NCBI RefSeq assembly: GCF_017313085.1
Contig: NZ_JAFLNF010000010.1
Coordinates: 1 to 64,000, forward strand
Direction of reading: 5' to 3'
Length of the DNA: 64,000 nucleotides
Origin: Roseibium limicola
GTDB taxonomy: Bacteria; Pseudomonadota; Alphaproteobacteria; Rhizobiales; Stappiaceae
The position numbers and the translations under genes were made by a program. The notes under the pieces are model-generated. The model ran no database searches. It saw only the letters and a list, made by a program, of their open reading frames with translations, and was not told the origin of the DNA. Numbering within the stretch: position 1 is the first letter of the stretch; every line of letters starts with the position of its first letter. Below are positions 8,253 through 19,327 of the stretch, one piece after another.

Positions 8253-9242
8253 ATGCAATCTGCAGTACTCTTCAAGGCCGTCTCCCGCCTCTATGGCGAT
8301 GTCCGGGCTGTTGATGCCGTCGATCTGGACGTTCGGGCGGGCGAGTTTTTCGCCATGCTCGGGCCCTCCGGCTCCGGCAAGACGACAAGTCTGCGGCTGA
8401 TCGCCGGCTTTGAACTCCCGACCGCGGGAGAAATCGAGATTTTCGGCGAGAGCGCCAAGGGAGTTCCGCCTTACCGCCGCAACGTAAATACGGTTTTTCA
8501 GGACTACGCCCTGTTTCCGCACATGAGCGTGCGCGACAATGTCGCCTACGGCCTGATGATCGCCGGAATGGGCAAGAAGCAACGCCATGCCAAGGCGGAG
8601 GAAACCCTCGAACTCGTGCGACTTCCCGGCTACGGTGACCGTGCGCCCAGCGCCTTGTCCGGCGGCCAACGTCAGCGCGTGGCTCTGGCCCGCGCCCTGG
8701 TCAACCAGCCGAAGGTCCTGCTTCTCGATGAGCCTTTGGGCGCGTTGGATCTGAAGCTGCGCGAACAGATGCAGGAAGAGCTGAAATCCCTGCAGCAAAG
8801 CCTGGGCATCACCTTCATTTTCGTCACCCACGATCAGGGTGAAGCCCTGTCGATGGCCGACCGTGTCGCCGTCTTCAATCAGGGACAGGTGCAGCAGGTC
8901 GGCACGCCGGAAGAGATCTATCAGCGGCCGGACACGCCGTTCGTGGCGGATTTTGTCGGCTCGTCAAATGTTTTGCCGGCAGAACTGGTGCGCGAACTGA
9001 CCGGGGTTGCGGCACCGGCAAGCCTGCGTCCTGAAGCCATTCGTATCGGGCAGGGTGAGGCCCACGCGGCGACAGTCAACAGCCTCAGTTACACCGGCGC
9101 TGTGACCAAGCTCGGCCTGCAGTTCCGCCAGATCCAGCTTTCCGCATTGGTGCCTGCCGGAATGCCGGTGCCAGAGCGCGGCACCTCGGTGGCGATCGGC
9201 TGGGACCGCACCGCGCTCCACATGATGGGGCAGGGGAAATGA
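8253..9242 (+). CDS. Polyamine ABC transporter ATP-binding protein, YdcT/PotA-like
   Basis: This ATPase powers import through the two permeases that follow. In 329 residues it has Walker A GPSGSGKTT at 37-45, the Q-loop in NTVFQDYALFPHMSV, the signature LSGGQRQRVALARAL, Walker B LLLDEPLGALD and the switch His in VTHDQGEAL. A C-terminal TOBE-type regulatory domain starts at about 240 (SLRPEAIRIG), as in the PotA/MalK group. Its stop overlaps the next start by 4 bases (ATGA), which implies translational coupling. Seventy-three bases separate it from the binding-protein gene, and that gap has no terminator. Confidence 0.93.
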   Translation: MQSAVLFKAVSRLYGDVRAVDAVDLDVRAGEFFAMLGPSGSGKTTSLRLIAGFELPTAGEIEIFGESAKGVPPYRRNVNTVFQDYALFPHMSVRDNVAYGLMIAGMGKKQRHAKAEETLELVRLPGYGDRAPSALSGGQRQRVALARALVNQPKVLLLDEPLGALDLKLREQMQEELKSLQQSLGITFIFVTHDQGEALSMADRVAVFNQGQVQQVGTPEEIYQRPDTPFVADFVGSSNVLPAELVRELTGVAAPASLRPEAIRIGQGEAHAATVNSLSYTGAVTKLGLQFRQIQLSALVPAGMPVPERGTSVAIGWDRTALHMMGQGK

Positions 9243-10195
9243 ACCCGAGCGTTACGGCGTCACCTGCCGTTCTTCAAAGGAAGCCGGGGCTTCTGGCCCG
9301 GTTTTCCGACCTGCTGTGGCGGCGGCCAACCGTCCTGCTCGCCGTTCTGCTGGCGCCGCCCGTTCTCTGGCTCGGGGTCATCTATCTCGGCTCTCTGTTT
9401 GCGCTGTTGGCGCAGAGCTTCTTTGCCATCGATGAATTCACCGGCCTCGTTCAATACGAATGGACGCTGAAGACCTATGGCGAGCTGCTACGGCCGGTCA
9501 ATCTCGACATCATTACCCGCACGGTGACCATGGCGGCTTGCGTCACGGTGTTTGCGGCCATCGTCGCCTTTCCCATTGCCTATTTCGCCGCCCGCTATGC
9601 GCGGGGGCGCTGGAAGGCGGTCTTCTACCTCGGCGTGATGTTGCCTCTTTGGTCCAGCTATCTGGTCAAGGTCTATGCGTGGAAGCTGATCCTGGCCAAG
9701 GAAGGTATCCTGACCTGGGGGTTCTCCAAGATTGGTTTGATGCCGCTGCTGGAACTTATCCTCGCCATTCCGGTGATTGGCGGAAACTCATTGTCCGTCA
9801 GCTACATCGGCACGTTTCTGGTGTTCCTCTATGTCTGGCTGCCCTTCATGATCCTGCCGATGCAGGCAGCCCTTGAGCGGGTACCGGTCAGTCTGCTGGA
9901 AGCCTCCGCCGACCAGGGCGCCAACCCGTCCGAAACCCTGCGCCACGTGTTGCTGCCTCTGGCGTTGCCAGGCGTGGTGGCCGGCTCGATCTTCACCTTT
10001 TCGCTCACGTTGGGCGACTACATCATCCCGCAGATCGTCGGTTCGTCGCGGCTGTTCATCGGTCAGGCGGTCTATGCCCATCAGGGCACAGCCGGCAACA
10101 TCCCGCTGGCGGCGGCCTTTACGGTCGTCCCGGTGGTGATCATGGGCTTCTACCTCTGGGGTGCCAAGCGGATGGGAGCCTTCGATGCACTTTGA
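9239..10195 (+). CDS. Polyamine ABC transporter permease, YdcU/PotB-like
   Basis: This is the first of two inner-membrane permeases, 318 residues with about six transmembrane helices. The EAA loop, which contacts the ATPase, is visible as LLEASADQGANPSETLRHVLLPLALPGVVAGS. The start overlaps the ATPase stop by 4 bases. After its stop the operon is interrupted by about 300 bases of palindromic repeat before the partner permease, an uncommon layout because the two permeases of such transporters are usually adjacent or overlapping. Confidence 0.92.
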   Translation: MNPSVTASPAVLQRKPGLLARFSDLLWRRPTVLLAVLLAPPVLWLGVIYLGSLFALLAQSFFAIDEFTGLVQYEWTLKTYGELLRPVNLDIITRTVTMAACVTVFAAIVAFPIAYFAARYARGRWKAVFYLGVMLPLWSSYLVKVYAWKLILAKEGILTWGFSKIGLMPLLELILAIPVIGGNSLSVSYIGTFLVFLYVWLPFMILPMQAALERVPVSLLEASADQGANPSETLRHVLLPLALPGVVAGSIFTFSLTLGDYIIPQIVGSSRLFIGQAVYAHQGTAGNIPLAAAFTVVPVVIMGFYLWGAKRMGAFDAL

Positions 10196-10215
10196 TTTTT
10201 CCCAGCTTTTTGCGT

Positions 10216-10475
10216 GTCATCCCGGACAGCCTGCGGCTGATCCGGGATCGGAGAGCCGAGAGCATCGCCGTCGCTCACCGATCCCGGCTCTTCACTCCGC
10301 TACGGCCGGGATGACGAAGGAGGGCGTGGAACGATCCTCCCTCTACCAGCCTCGGTCTACCAATCCCCTCCGCGTCATTGCCGGACTTGATCCGGCAATC
10401 CATGCCGTTCCGTCTCGACCAACCAGAGGCCTGCGCGATCCGCAGGTGAACGGCATGGATGCTCGGATCAAGTCC
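10216..10475. repeat. Palindromic repeat block between two permease genes of one operon
   Basis: The block holds a long inverted pair (GTCATCCCGG at 10216, GGGATGACG ending near 10318). Next comes one full unit of the dispersed palindrome family (10374-10406: GTCAT, arms TTGCCGGA/TCCGGCAA, loop CTTGA, then ATCCATGCC). A reverse-oriented unit with arms GCTCGG/CCGAGC lies near 10450-10475. It contains no plausible gene and no U-tract terminator. As RNA it would form strong hairpins inside the operon message. Confidence 0.85.
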
Positions 10476-10516
10476 GAGCAGGGCGGAACCCGGATGAACC
10501 TTGGGAGACCTCTGTC

Positions 10517-11329
10517 ATGAGCGCATATTCCGCAAAGGCTCCGCTTGGCCTGAAGATCGCAGCTGGTGCCGGCCTGGCGTTTCTGCATCTGCCGATCCTG
10601 CTGATCTTCGTCTATGCCTTCACCACGGAAGAAAAGAGCTATCAGTGGCCGCCCCCCGGGCTGACGATGAAATGGTTCGCGGTAACCTGGAACCGGCCGG
10701 ATGTCTGGGAGGCGCTGTATCTGTCTTTGCAGGTTGCAGCGATTTCCACGGCAATCGCCGTTGTGCTCGGCAGCTTTTGCGCCGCAGCTGTTGCCAAATC
10801 TCGGTTCTTTGGCCGCGAAGCCGTGTCGCTGATGGTCATCCTGCCGATCGCGTTGCCGGGCATCATCACGGGTATCGCCCTGCGCTCAGCCTTCCATCTG
10901 GCCGACATTCCCTATTCGATGTGGACCATCATCCTCGGTCACGCGACCTTCTGCGTCGTGGTCGTCTACAACAACGCGGTGGCGCGGTTCCGCCGGACGT
11001 CGGGGTCGCTCATCGAAGCGTCGATGGACCTGGGCGCCAATGGCTTCCAGACCCTGCGCTATGTCATTCTGCCCAACATCGGCACCGCGCTTCTGGCAGG
11101 CGGCATGCTCGCCTTTGCCCTGTCTTTTGATGAGGTCATCGTCACAACCTTTACCGCCGGTCAGCAGGCCACCCTGCCGATCTGGATGCTGGAAGAGCTG
11201 GTGCGTCCGCGTCAGCGGCCCGTCACCAACGTGGTGGCCATGGTGGTGGTGCTGGTCACCTTCCTGCCGATCCTCGGCGCCTACTATCTCACCCGCGACG
11301 GCGACAAGACCGCCGGACACGGCAAATAA
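10517..11329 (+). CDS. Polyamine ABC transporter permease, YdcV/PotC-like
   Basis: This is the second permease of the importer, 270 residues with about six membrane helices. It has a conserved EAA loop ([32 protein letters not shown]) and the [13 protein letters not shown] segment typical of PotC proteins. It keeps its own ribosome-binding site (GGGAG about 9 bases before the ATG) despite the repeat block that separates it from its partner permease. The aldehyde dehydrogenase gene follows after 21 bases. Confidence 0.92.
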   Translation: MSAYSAKAPLGLKIAAGAGLAFLHLPILLIFVYAFTTEEKSYQWPPPGLTMKWFAVTWNRPDVWEALYLSLQVAAISTAIAVVLGSFCAAAVAKSRFFGREAVSLMVILPIALPGIITGIALRSAFHLADIPYSMWTIILGHATFCVVVVYNNAVARFRRTSGSLIEASMDLGANGFQTLRYVILPNIGTALLAGGMLAFALSFDEVIVTTFTAGQQATLPIWMLEELVRPRQRPVTNVVAMVVVLVTFLPILGAYYLTRDGDKTAGHGK

Positions 11330-11350
11330 ACCGGACTACGGAGGCACTTT

Positions 11351-12778
11351 ATGGACACTCAAATGCTGATCGGCGGCTCCTTCGAAGCCGGAACGGAAAC
11401 CGAAGAGACAATCTTCAACCCACGCACCGGCGAGACCATCACCACTTTGCCGGAGGCGTCGATTTCCCAGGTGGAGCGCGCGGTCGCGGCTGCAGAAAAG
11501 GCGTTTGCGACATGGTCGCGCACGACCCCGGCAGAACGCGCCGGCTACCTGCTGAAAATTGCCGACAGGATCGAAGCGGAAGCCGAAGGGTTTGCAGCCC
11601 TCGAAGCGCTCAACTGCGGCAAGCCGATCAACGCGGCAACGGATGACGAAATCCCTGCAATCGTCGACTGTTACCGGTTTTTTGCCGGTGCCGTGCGCTG
11701 TGTTCCGGCCTCGGCTGCCGGCGAATACATGGAAGGCCACACCTCGATGATCCGCCGCGATCCGGTCGGCATCGTCGCCTCCATCGCACCCTGGAACTAC
11801 CCGTTGATGATGATGGCCTGGAAGTTGGCGCCAGCCATTGGCGGCGGCAACACGGTGATCTTCAAGCCGTCCGAGCAAACGCCGCTGACGGCGCTGAAAC
11901 TGGCGAAGATCCTCGCCGATGTGCTGCCGGAAGGGGTCGTCAACGTGGTTCTCGGGCGCGGTGACAGCGTCGGAAACGCACTGATCAATCACCCGAAGGT
12001 CAACATGATCTCGATCACCGGTGACGTGGCCACGGGAAAGAAGATCATGCAGGCCGCTTCCAGAACGGTGAAGCGCACCCATCTGGAGCTTGGCGGCAAG
12101 GCGCCGGTCATCGTCTATGATGATGCGGATCTGGATGCGGTCGTGGAAGGACTGAAGGCCTTTGGCTTCTACAACGCCGGGCAGGATTGCACCGCCGCTT
12201 GCCGGATCTATGCCGGCCCGAAGATCTACGACCGGCTGGTGGCCGATCTGTCGTCTGCGGTCTCGACCATCAAATATGCGCTTGAGGATGACACCCAGAA
12301 CGAAATTGGCCCGCTGATTTCCATGCGTCAGCGCGACCGGGTGGCAAGCTTTGTCGAACGCGCTCTGGAGCAGCCGCACATCGAGGCGACAGCCGGCGGC
12401 AAGACCCACGGCGGCAACGGCTTCTACTATCAGCCGACGGTGTTGGCCGGAGCTCTGCAAAGCGATGAGATTGTGCGCCGCGAAGTCTTTGGTCCGGTTG
12501 TCTCCGTCACCCGCTTCTCTGAGGTCGATGAGGCCGTCACCTGGGCCAATGACAGCGACTACGGCCTGGCCTCTTCGGTCTGGACGAAGGACGTTTCACG
12601 CGCCATGCAGACGGCAGCTCAACTGCGCTACGGCTGCACCTGGGTCAACACCCATTTCATGCTGGTCAACGAGATGCCGCACGGTGGCATGAAGCAGTCC
12701 GGCTACGGCAAGGACATGTCGCATTACGCGCTCGAGGACTACACCGCCGTGCGTCACGTGATGATCGCCCACGGCTGA
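11351..12778 (+). CDS. patD: Aldehyde dehydrogenase, probable gamma-aminobutyraldehyde dehydrogenase (PatD/YdcW-like)
   Basis: This enzyme should oxidise gamma-aminobutyraldehyde, formed from putrescine, to GABA with NAD+. The 475-residue length equals that of E. coli PatD (474). Visible features are the cofactor-binding segment [21 protein letters not shown], the general base E246 in LELGGK, the catalytic C280 in [11 protein letters not shown], and the C-terminal [22 protein letters not shown] lies 7 bases before the ATG. It is last in the operon after the polyamine permeases, as in ydcSTUV-patD, which couples uptake to catabolism. Betaine-aldehyde dehydrogenases are close relatives, so the substrate assignment leans on context. 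Confidence 0.85.
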   Translation: MDTQMLIGGSFEAGTETEETIFNPRTGETITTLPEASISQVERAVAAAEKAFATWSRTTPAERAGYLLKIADRIEAEAEGFAALEALNCGKPINAATDDEIPAIVDCYRFFAGAVRCVPASAAGEYMEGHTSMIRRDPVGIVASIAPWNYPLMMMAWKLAPAIGGGNTVIFKPSEQTPLTALKLAKILADVLPEGVVNVVLGRGDSVGNALINHPKVNMISITGDVATGKKIMQAASRTVKRTHLELGGKAPVIVYDDADLDAVVEGLKAFGFYNAGQDCTAACRIYAGPKIYDRLVADLSSAVSTIKYALEDDTQNEIGPLISMRQRDRVASFVERALEQPHIEATAGGKTHGGNGFYYQPTVLAGALQSDEIVRREVFGPVVSVTRFSEVDEAVTWANDSDYGLASSVWTKDVSRAMQTAAQLRYGCTWVNTHFMLVNEMPHGGMKQSGYGKDMSHYALEDYTAVRHVMIAHG

Positions 12779-12826
12779 AAATGACCGCGGTCATTTCTTC
12801 GAGGGAAAATTGACCGCAGTCATTTT
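12779..12826. promoter_or_regulatory. Pair of TGACCG palindromes between convergent genes
   Basis: An 18-bp perfect palindrome, AAATGACCGCGGTCATTT (12779-12796), sits immediately after the patD stop. A near-identical copy, TTGACCGCAGTCATTTT, starts at 12810, with TGACC-to-TGACC spacing of 29 bases. Such sites resemble TetR-family operators, yet both neighbouring genes end here. They might act as a terminator-like structure, or be a leftover operator of a lost divergent gene pair. Confidence 0.5.
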
Positions 12827-12855
12827 ATCAAATGCGATTCTCGGGGACGCAACGC

Positions 12856-13887
12856 TCAGGCGCTTTCGTCCTCGAAGCCTTTCGGGTTTTTGCAGACCCA
12901 GTTCCAGGTGTCGTGACACATCTCCTCAAGACCCTTCCGGGCCACCCAGTCGATGGAGCGTTCGGCCTGGCTGGTGTCGGCAAAACACGCTGCCACATCG
13001 CCCTCGCGTCGCGCTGCGACGGTGGTGGTAATTTTCTGGTTGGATGCGCGCTCGAACGCCTTGACCATCTGCAGCACGGAATAGCCGGTCCCGGTTCCCA
13101 GATTGACGGTCATGCAGGCGTTGTCGCTTGATGCGGTCTGCAGGGCGTCATAGGCCTTCAGATGGCCTTCCACCAGGTCGACCACATGGATGTAGTCGCG
13201 CACGCCGGTTCCATCGACTGTGTCATAGTCGTCGCCGAAGATCGCCAGCTGTTCCCGTCGTCCGTCGGCCACCTGGGTGATGAACGGCATCAGGTTGCTG
13301 GGAACGCCGAGCGGATTCTCGCCGATCAGACCAGACTTATGGGCGCCGACCGGATTGAAATAGCGCAGGATGGAAAACCGCCACTTGGGATCGCTGGCGG
13401 AAAGGTCGCGTAAAATCTGCTCGACCATCAGTTTGGACTGGCCGTAGGGGTTGACCGGTCCGGTGGGGTGATCTTCCGTCAGGGGCAAATATTGCGGTTC
13501 ACCATAGACGGTGGCCGAGGACGAAAAGATCAACTGATGCACGCCACAGGCTTCCATGGCGCTGAGCAGGCGGTGACTGCCGATGACGTTGCAGTCGTAA
13601 TAGTCGAGGGGATTGGCAACGGATTCGCCCACCGCCTTCAATCCGGCGAAATGCACGACCGCCGTACAGCTGTATTTGCGCAACACCTCTTCCAGCCGGT
13701 CCTGATCACGAATGTCGGCCTGCTCGAAGCTGACGGACTTTCCGGTGATCTCGGCCACCCGCTCCAGGCTTTTCAGGCGGGAGTTCGCAAGATTGTCGAG
13801 AACGACGATATTGTGGCCGGCCTCCATGAAGGTGACGCAGCAATGTGATCCAATGTAACCGGCGCCACCGGTAATCAAAATAGTCAT
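12856..13887 (-). CDS. galE: UDP-glucose 4-epimerase
   Basis: GalE interconverts UDP-glucose and UDP-galactose for polysaccharide synthesis and galactose use. The 343-residue protein is an extended short-chain dehydrogenase: NAD-binding GGAGYIG at 7-13, S124 in SSSATVYGE, and the catalytic pair Y148 and K152 in YGQSK. The substrate-side motif RYFNPVGAH and the C-terminal GTGTGYSV are also typical. The start at 13887 matches the family N-terminus MTILITGGAGYIG; a weak GAGA lies before it. It converges on patD and is divergent from secG. No other sugar-nucleotide genes are adjacent. Confidence 0.95.
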   Translation of the reverse strand: MTILITGGAGYIGSHCCVTFMEAGHNIVVLDNLANSRLKSLERVAEITGKSVSFEQADIRDQDRLEEVLRKYSCTAVVHFAGLKAVGESVANPLDYYDCNVIGSHRLLSAMEACGVHQLIFSSSATVYGEPQYLPLTEDHPTGPVNPYGQSKLMVEQILRDLSASDPKWRFSILRYFNPVGAHKSGLIGENPLGVPSNLMPFITQVADGRREQLAIFGDDYDTVDGTGVRDYIHVVDLVEGHLKAYDALQTASSDNACMTVNLGTGTGYSVLQMVKAFERASNQKITTTVAARREGDVAACFADTSQAERSIDWVARKGLEEMCHDTWNWVCKNPKGFEDESA

Positions 13888-14124
13888 CTTGTCTCGAAAT
13901 CCCTTGAACCGCTGAAAAAAGACGCAGCAAAAACCTGATGCAGGATCTCGCAAGCGGCCTAAATAAACCTGAAAATCTGTATAAAACCAAAAGCAAAGCC
14001 GGGAAACTGCTGTTTTACGGCCAACCAGCTGGCAAGCCGTGGGCAAAAGCCCATATGAAGGGTGGAAAGCTTCTGCCAACTGGTGTAGAAGGCGCCCAAT
14101 CTTGATCAAACAGAATGGCCCACG

Positions 14125-14499
14125 ATGGAAACCGTAGTCATCGTAATTCATCTTATGGTCGTGCTGGCTCTCGTGCTGGTCGTCCTGCTGCAACGCTCCG
14201 AGGGCGGTGCCCTTGGCATCGGCGGCGGCGGCGGTGGCGGCTTCATGTCCAGTCGTGGCACGGCAAACGTGCTGACCCGCGCGACGGCGATCCTGGCAGT
14301 GGCCTTCTTTGGCACCTCGATCGCTCTGACCCTGATTGCAGAAATGGGCCAGCGCCCAGGTTCTGTGCTGGATCAGGTTCCTGCGACCACCGCACCTGCC
14401 GACAGCACCGGCGGTTCGGGCAATGGTCTCCTTGATTCGCTCAAGCAGCAAAGTGAAGAGAGCACCCCCGCAGGACCACAGGTTCCGGCTGCCCAGTAA
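14125..14499 (+). CDS. secG: Preprotein translocase subunit SecG
   Basis: SecG is the small auxiliary subunit of the SecYEG protein-export channel. The 124-residue protein has two transmembrane helices (about 3-21 and 52-72) separated by the conserved glycine-rich loop that starts QRSEGGALGIGGGGGGGFMSSRG. A low-complexity Ser/Pro/Gln tail follows, common in alphaproteobacteria. In related genomes it usually sits after tpiA and before pyrG. Here pyrG follows but tpiA lies about 31 kb away, so the upstream side is a probable rearrangement point. Confidence 0.95.
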   Translation: METVVIVIHLMVVLALVLVVLLQRSEGGALGIGGGGGGGFMSSRGTANVLTRATAILAVAFFGTSIALTLIAEMGQRPGSVLDQVPATTAPADSTGGSGNGLLDSLKQQSEESTPAGPQVPAAQ

Positions 14500-14541
14500 G
14501 GGCGGTTTGCGGGTGGCGAACGTTCGTTCGCGATGCTCTAT

Positions 14542-14575
14542 ATGCCCTGCGGACCCCGCAGGGCATTTTTGTTGT
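14542..14575 (+). terminator. Rho-independent terminator after secG
   Basis: An 11-bp stem, ATGCCCTGCGG (14542-14552) and CCGCAGGGCAT (14556-14566), closes a 3-base loop and is followed by TTTTTGTTG. It separates secG from pyrG transcription. Confidence 0.9.
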
Positions 14576-14624
14576 GTCTAATGAAAACTCACGAGTGGTC
14601 AAACACCCCTCGGCAACGATATGA

Positions 14625-16262
<1,638 letters not shown>

Positions 16263-16289
16263 TGCCTTGTGCTTTTGGTACAATCTTCA

Positions 16290-16318
16290 AAGCCGGCCCC
16301 TGGGCCGGCTTTTTTTGT
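16290..16318 (+). terminator. Rho-independent terminator after pyrG
   Basis: A 9-bp stem, AAGCCGGCC (16290-16298) and GGCCGGCTT (16303-16311), with loop CCTG runs into a T-rich tail. It lies 28 bases after the pyrG stop. Confidence 0.93.
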
Positions 16319-16380
16319 CTTTGGGATCTTTGTTTGGACGGGAAGTCCAGTCGCCCCCAGTCCGCGTGGCTCCGCTTACT

Positions 16381-17715
16381 CGTCATTGCCGGTCCTGATC
16401 CGGCACTCCACGCGGTTGCCGTGCGTCTCGGGGAGGTGCTCGTCTGCCGCGACATATCGGCATGGATCCCATGATCAAGTGATGGGATGACGAGGGGAGG
16501 GACAGGTGTTGTGCGCGTCCATCGGGCGTCATCCTCGGGCTTGTCCCGAGGATCCAGAATTAAAGTTCGTCGAGATGTTCGGAGCTCACCGGTCCCGCAT
16601 CTCCGCCTTCGCTGCGTGCGGGATGACCGATCATGGGGTGTCGTGTGCCGGCGGGTGGAGAAGGAAAGCGGGGCTGAGCAGGCGACCTGCACGAATCCCT
16701 CCGTCGTCATCCCGGACAAGCGCCAGCGCCGATCCGGGATCGGTGCGCCCCGACCTGACCGCTCTCGTGCCCCCTGGCGTCATTGCCGGACCTGATCCTG
16801 CGCTCCACGCCGTTGTCATGCGCCTCGGGAAGGTTTTCGTCTGTCGCGATGTATCGGCATGGATCCCATGATCAAGTCATGGGATGACGGAGGAACGTGC
16901 GTGCATTCCTCTCCTTAGCCGTCACTGCCGGACTTGATCCGGCACTCCAAGCCGTTGCCGAGCGCCTCGGGGAGGCTCTCGTCTGTCGCGATGTATCGGC
17001 ATGGATCCCATGATCAAGTCATGGGATGACGAGGGGAGGGGCAGGTGTTGTGCGCGTCCATCGGGCGTCATCCTCGGGCTTGTCCCGAGGATCCAGAATT
17101 AAAGTTCGTCGAGATGTTCGGGGTTCGCCGGTCCCGCACCTCCGCCTTCGCTACGTGCGGGATGACCGATTATGGGGTGTCGTGTGCCGGCGGGCGGAGA
17201 AGGAAAGCGGGGCTGAGCAGGCGACCTGCACGAACCCCTCCGTTGTCATCCCGGGCAAGCGCCGGCGCCGATCCGGGATCGGTGCGCCCCGACCTGACCG
17301 CTCTCGTGCCCCCTGGCGTCATTGCCGGACTTGATCCGGCACTTCACGCCGTTGCCGAGCGCCTCGGGAAGGCTTTCGTCTGTCGCGATGTATCGGCATG
17401 GATCCCATGATCAAGTCATGGGATGACGAGGGGGCAAGGGTAGGTAAATCGCCTCCGTTGTCATCCCGGGCAAGCGCCGGCGCCGATCCGGGATCGGTGC
17501 GCCCCGACCTGACCGCTCTCGTGCCCCCTGGCGTCATTGCCGGACTTGATCCGGCACTTCACGCCGTTGCCGAGCGCCTCGGGAAGGCTCTCGTCTGTCG
17601 CGATGTATCGGCATGGATCCCATGGTCGGGCCATGGGATGACGGAGAGAAACCTGGCTCTCGGCAAATCTCTCGGCCGTCATCCCCGACTTGTTCGGGGA
17701 TCCAGACGTCCTGGC
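16381..17715. repeat. 539-bp composite tandem repeat plus 215-bp partial copy, built from palindromes
   Basis: Copy 1 (16381-16919) and copy 2 (16920-17458) are nearly identical over 539 bases. From about 17453 a 215-bp partial copy repeats the section around 17238-17450. Each long unit strings together several members of the palindrome family: GTCAT with arms TGCCGG/CCGGCA, arms CCCATG/CATGGG (reverse-oriented), arms CCTCGGG/CCCGAGG, and a longer CCCGG...CCGGG type. A last unit with arms CCCCGA/TCGGGG sits near 17681-17705. No credible gene is present; the open frames are repeat artefacts. The remaining 17716-17895 shows nothing else. Confidence 0.9.
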
Positions 17716-17895
17716 TGCCACGAACCAGCCTGAGGGGCGAGGCGAAGGACAATTCGCCAAAAACCAGCCAGTACCGCTTTTCAGATGTTTTGCGAGAGCG
17801 CGGCTTTTGGCACCGACCTCGGTCTGCTATGACCACGCGAAGAGCGTGAAGTCTGCAAGGCGGGCCTCAGGGCAAGGGAACAAGGAAAACTGAAA

Positions 17896-18717
17896 ATGAC
17901 GCGTGGCCTGGATCATATTGTCGTTGCCGTGAAGGATCTTGAGGCCGCGGGCAAGGCCTGGCAGGCGCTGGGTTTCACGGTCACGCCGACCAACCATCAT
18001 GCCTGGGGCACGGCCAACAAGCTGGTGCAGCTGGACGGCTTCTTCGTCGAGCTGCTAAGCGTTGCCGAGCCGGACAAGATTGTCGAGGCGACGGAGACTG
18101 CATTTTCCTTCGGGGCGTTCAATCGAGATTTTCTCAAAACCGGTGAAGGCATTTCCATGCTGGTGGCCGATTCCCTCGGGGCCGAGCAGGACCGTGCCGA
18201 CTATCAGCGCCTGGGTCTGAAAACCTACGAGCCCTTCGGCTTTGAGCGCGAGGCCAATCTGCCGGATGGCGCGACGGCAAAAGTCGCCTTCGATCTGACT
18301 TTCGCCACGGACCCGCATGGGCCGGAGCTGGGCTTTTTCGCCTGTCACAACAAATACCCGGAGAATTTCTGGAAGCCCGCCTTCCAGAGCCACGCAAATG
18401 GCGCCACAGCGGTTTCAGCGCTTTATATGGTCGCCGGTGACCCCTCCGACCATCACGAGTTTCTGGGCGGCTTTATTGGCCAGCGAGAGATGCGCGCCAC
18501 CAGTCTGGGCCTTGAGCTGCCCACAGCCCGCGGTGAGATCAATGTTCTGACCAGACAGGCCTACGCCTATGCTCTGGGCGAGGCAGCGGCAGAGAGCCTG
18601 CCCGACACGCTGCCATGCTTCGCAGCGCTGGAAGTGGCCTGCAAGGGTCTTGAAGCCCGCAAGGTGATCCCGGCGAGAGAGCTGCATGGCATGAGTTTGG
18701 TTCTGTCGCCGGCCTGA
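17896..18717 (+). CDS. VOC-superfamily protein with glyoxalase-like domain, function unknown
   Basis: The 273-residue cytosolic protein opens with MTRGLDHIVVAVKDLEAAGKAWQALGFTVTP, the first beta-alpha-beta unit of a vicinal oxygen chelate fold. It carries a first-strand His (LDHIV) and a later Glu (FFVELLSV), possible metal ligands. The second module begins near ATAVSALYMVAGDPSDHHEFL. Overall it resembles the glyoxalase-like family with two covalently linked VOC modules. Such genes are often found near pyrG, kdsA and eno in Rhizobiales, but no enzymatic role is established. An AAGGA about 12 bases before the ATG is the probable ribosome-binding site. It is followed by its own terminator. Confidence 0.8.
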   Translation: MTRGLDHIVVAVKDLEAAGKAWQALGFTVTPTNHHAWGTANKLVQLDGFFVELLSVAEPDKIVEATETAFSFGAFNRDFLKTGEGISMLVADSLGAEQDRADYQRLGLKTYEPFGFEREANLPDGATAKVAFDLTFATDPHGPELGFFACHNKYPENFWKPAFQSHANGATAVSALYMVAGDPSDHHEFLGGFIGQREMRATSLGLELPTARGEINVLTRQAYAYALGEAAAESLPDTLPCFAALEVACKGLEARKVIPARELHGMSLVLSPA

Positions 18718-18752
18718 GGCTGTTTCAAAACAATCTGAACAGCAAGATTCAG

Positions 18753-18782
18753 ACGCCGCTATCAGCCGATGGCGGCGTTTTT
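18753..18782 (+). terminator. Rho-independent terminator after the VOC gene
   Basis: An 11-bp stem with one T-G wobble, ACGCCGCTATC (18753-18763) and GATGGCGGCGT (18768-18778), closes loop AGCC and runs into TTTT. It lies 36 bases after the stop at 18717. Confidence 0.9.
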
Positions 18783-18909
18783 CGTGCGGCGATCAGGGGA
18801 ACGGGATAGGGTAAAACTTTCCGGTGCCAAAAGCCGCACCGAATTCAAGGCGACACGCATTTCGCTGATGCCGCAGGGAGCACAAGTTTTTGATTTTTCT
18901 AGGAGAAAA

Positions 18910-18985
18910 TGGTGAGCCGACAGGGGTTCGAACCCTGGACCTACTGATTAAAAGTCAGTTGCTCTACCAGCTGAGCTATCGGCTC
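18910..18985 (-). tRNA. tRNA-Lys, anticodon UUU
   Basis: The reverse complement forms a full 76-nt cloverleaf with encoded CCA. The acceptor is GAGCCGA paired with TCGGCTC. The D-arm contains AGCTCAGCTGGTAGAGC. The anticodon stem-loop ACTGA-CTTTTAA-TCAGT gives UUU, and the T-arm is CAGGG-TTCGAAC-CCTGT. No integrase or attachment-site duplication is seen beside it. Confidence 0.97.
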
Positions 18986-19327
18986 CCAATTTGGGTCCGG
19001 GGACTGGGTGGGACTGGTTGGGCCCGCCGTCGTTGCCGTCCGGAATGCGCTGGTGTTTAAGCGGGGGAGGGATTTGATGCAAGGGCAAAATGCCAAAAAA
19101 AATCGATCACCTGTTGATGAATTGCCTGGAAAGGTCTCTTGACGCAAAAATATCGAGTCACCTAGGGTAAGTAATCAGAATGCCAGAGTTTTTCAGTTAT
19201 GTTTTTTGCGGTGCCTCAGCAAAATCGCCCTAGGTCGATTGACGGATATCGCTTGTTCTCCGTTTTGTTGTATTCTATCCGTAGGTTAGTTTAGGTCCGC
19301 TTGGGCAATTTTCGAGAGGTCCGCACA
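18986..19327. other. Intergenic region, no gene seen
   Basis: Between the tRNA and the small unknown gene nothing codes convincingly. The region is less GC-rich than its surroundings, as expected for a promoter region serving the tRNA (minus strand) and the small gene (plus strand). No -35/-10 pair with good spacing could be fixed by eye. Confidence 0.3.

Noticed and set aside
13888..14451. N-terminal extension of galE into the secG promoter region
   Set aside because: The extra 188 residues resemble nothing and would overlap secG; the family start is at 13887.
18910..18985. tRNA-Lys as an integration site of a genomic island
   Set aside because: No integrase, no duplicated tRNA 3' end and no phage-type genes nearby.
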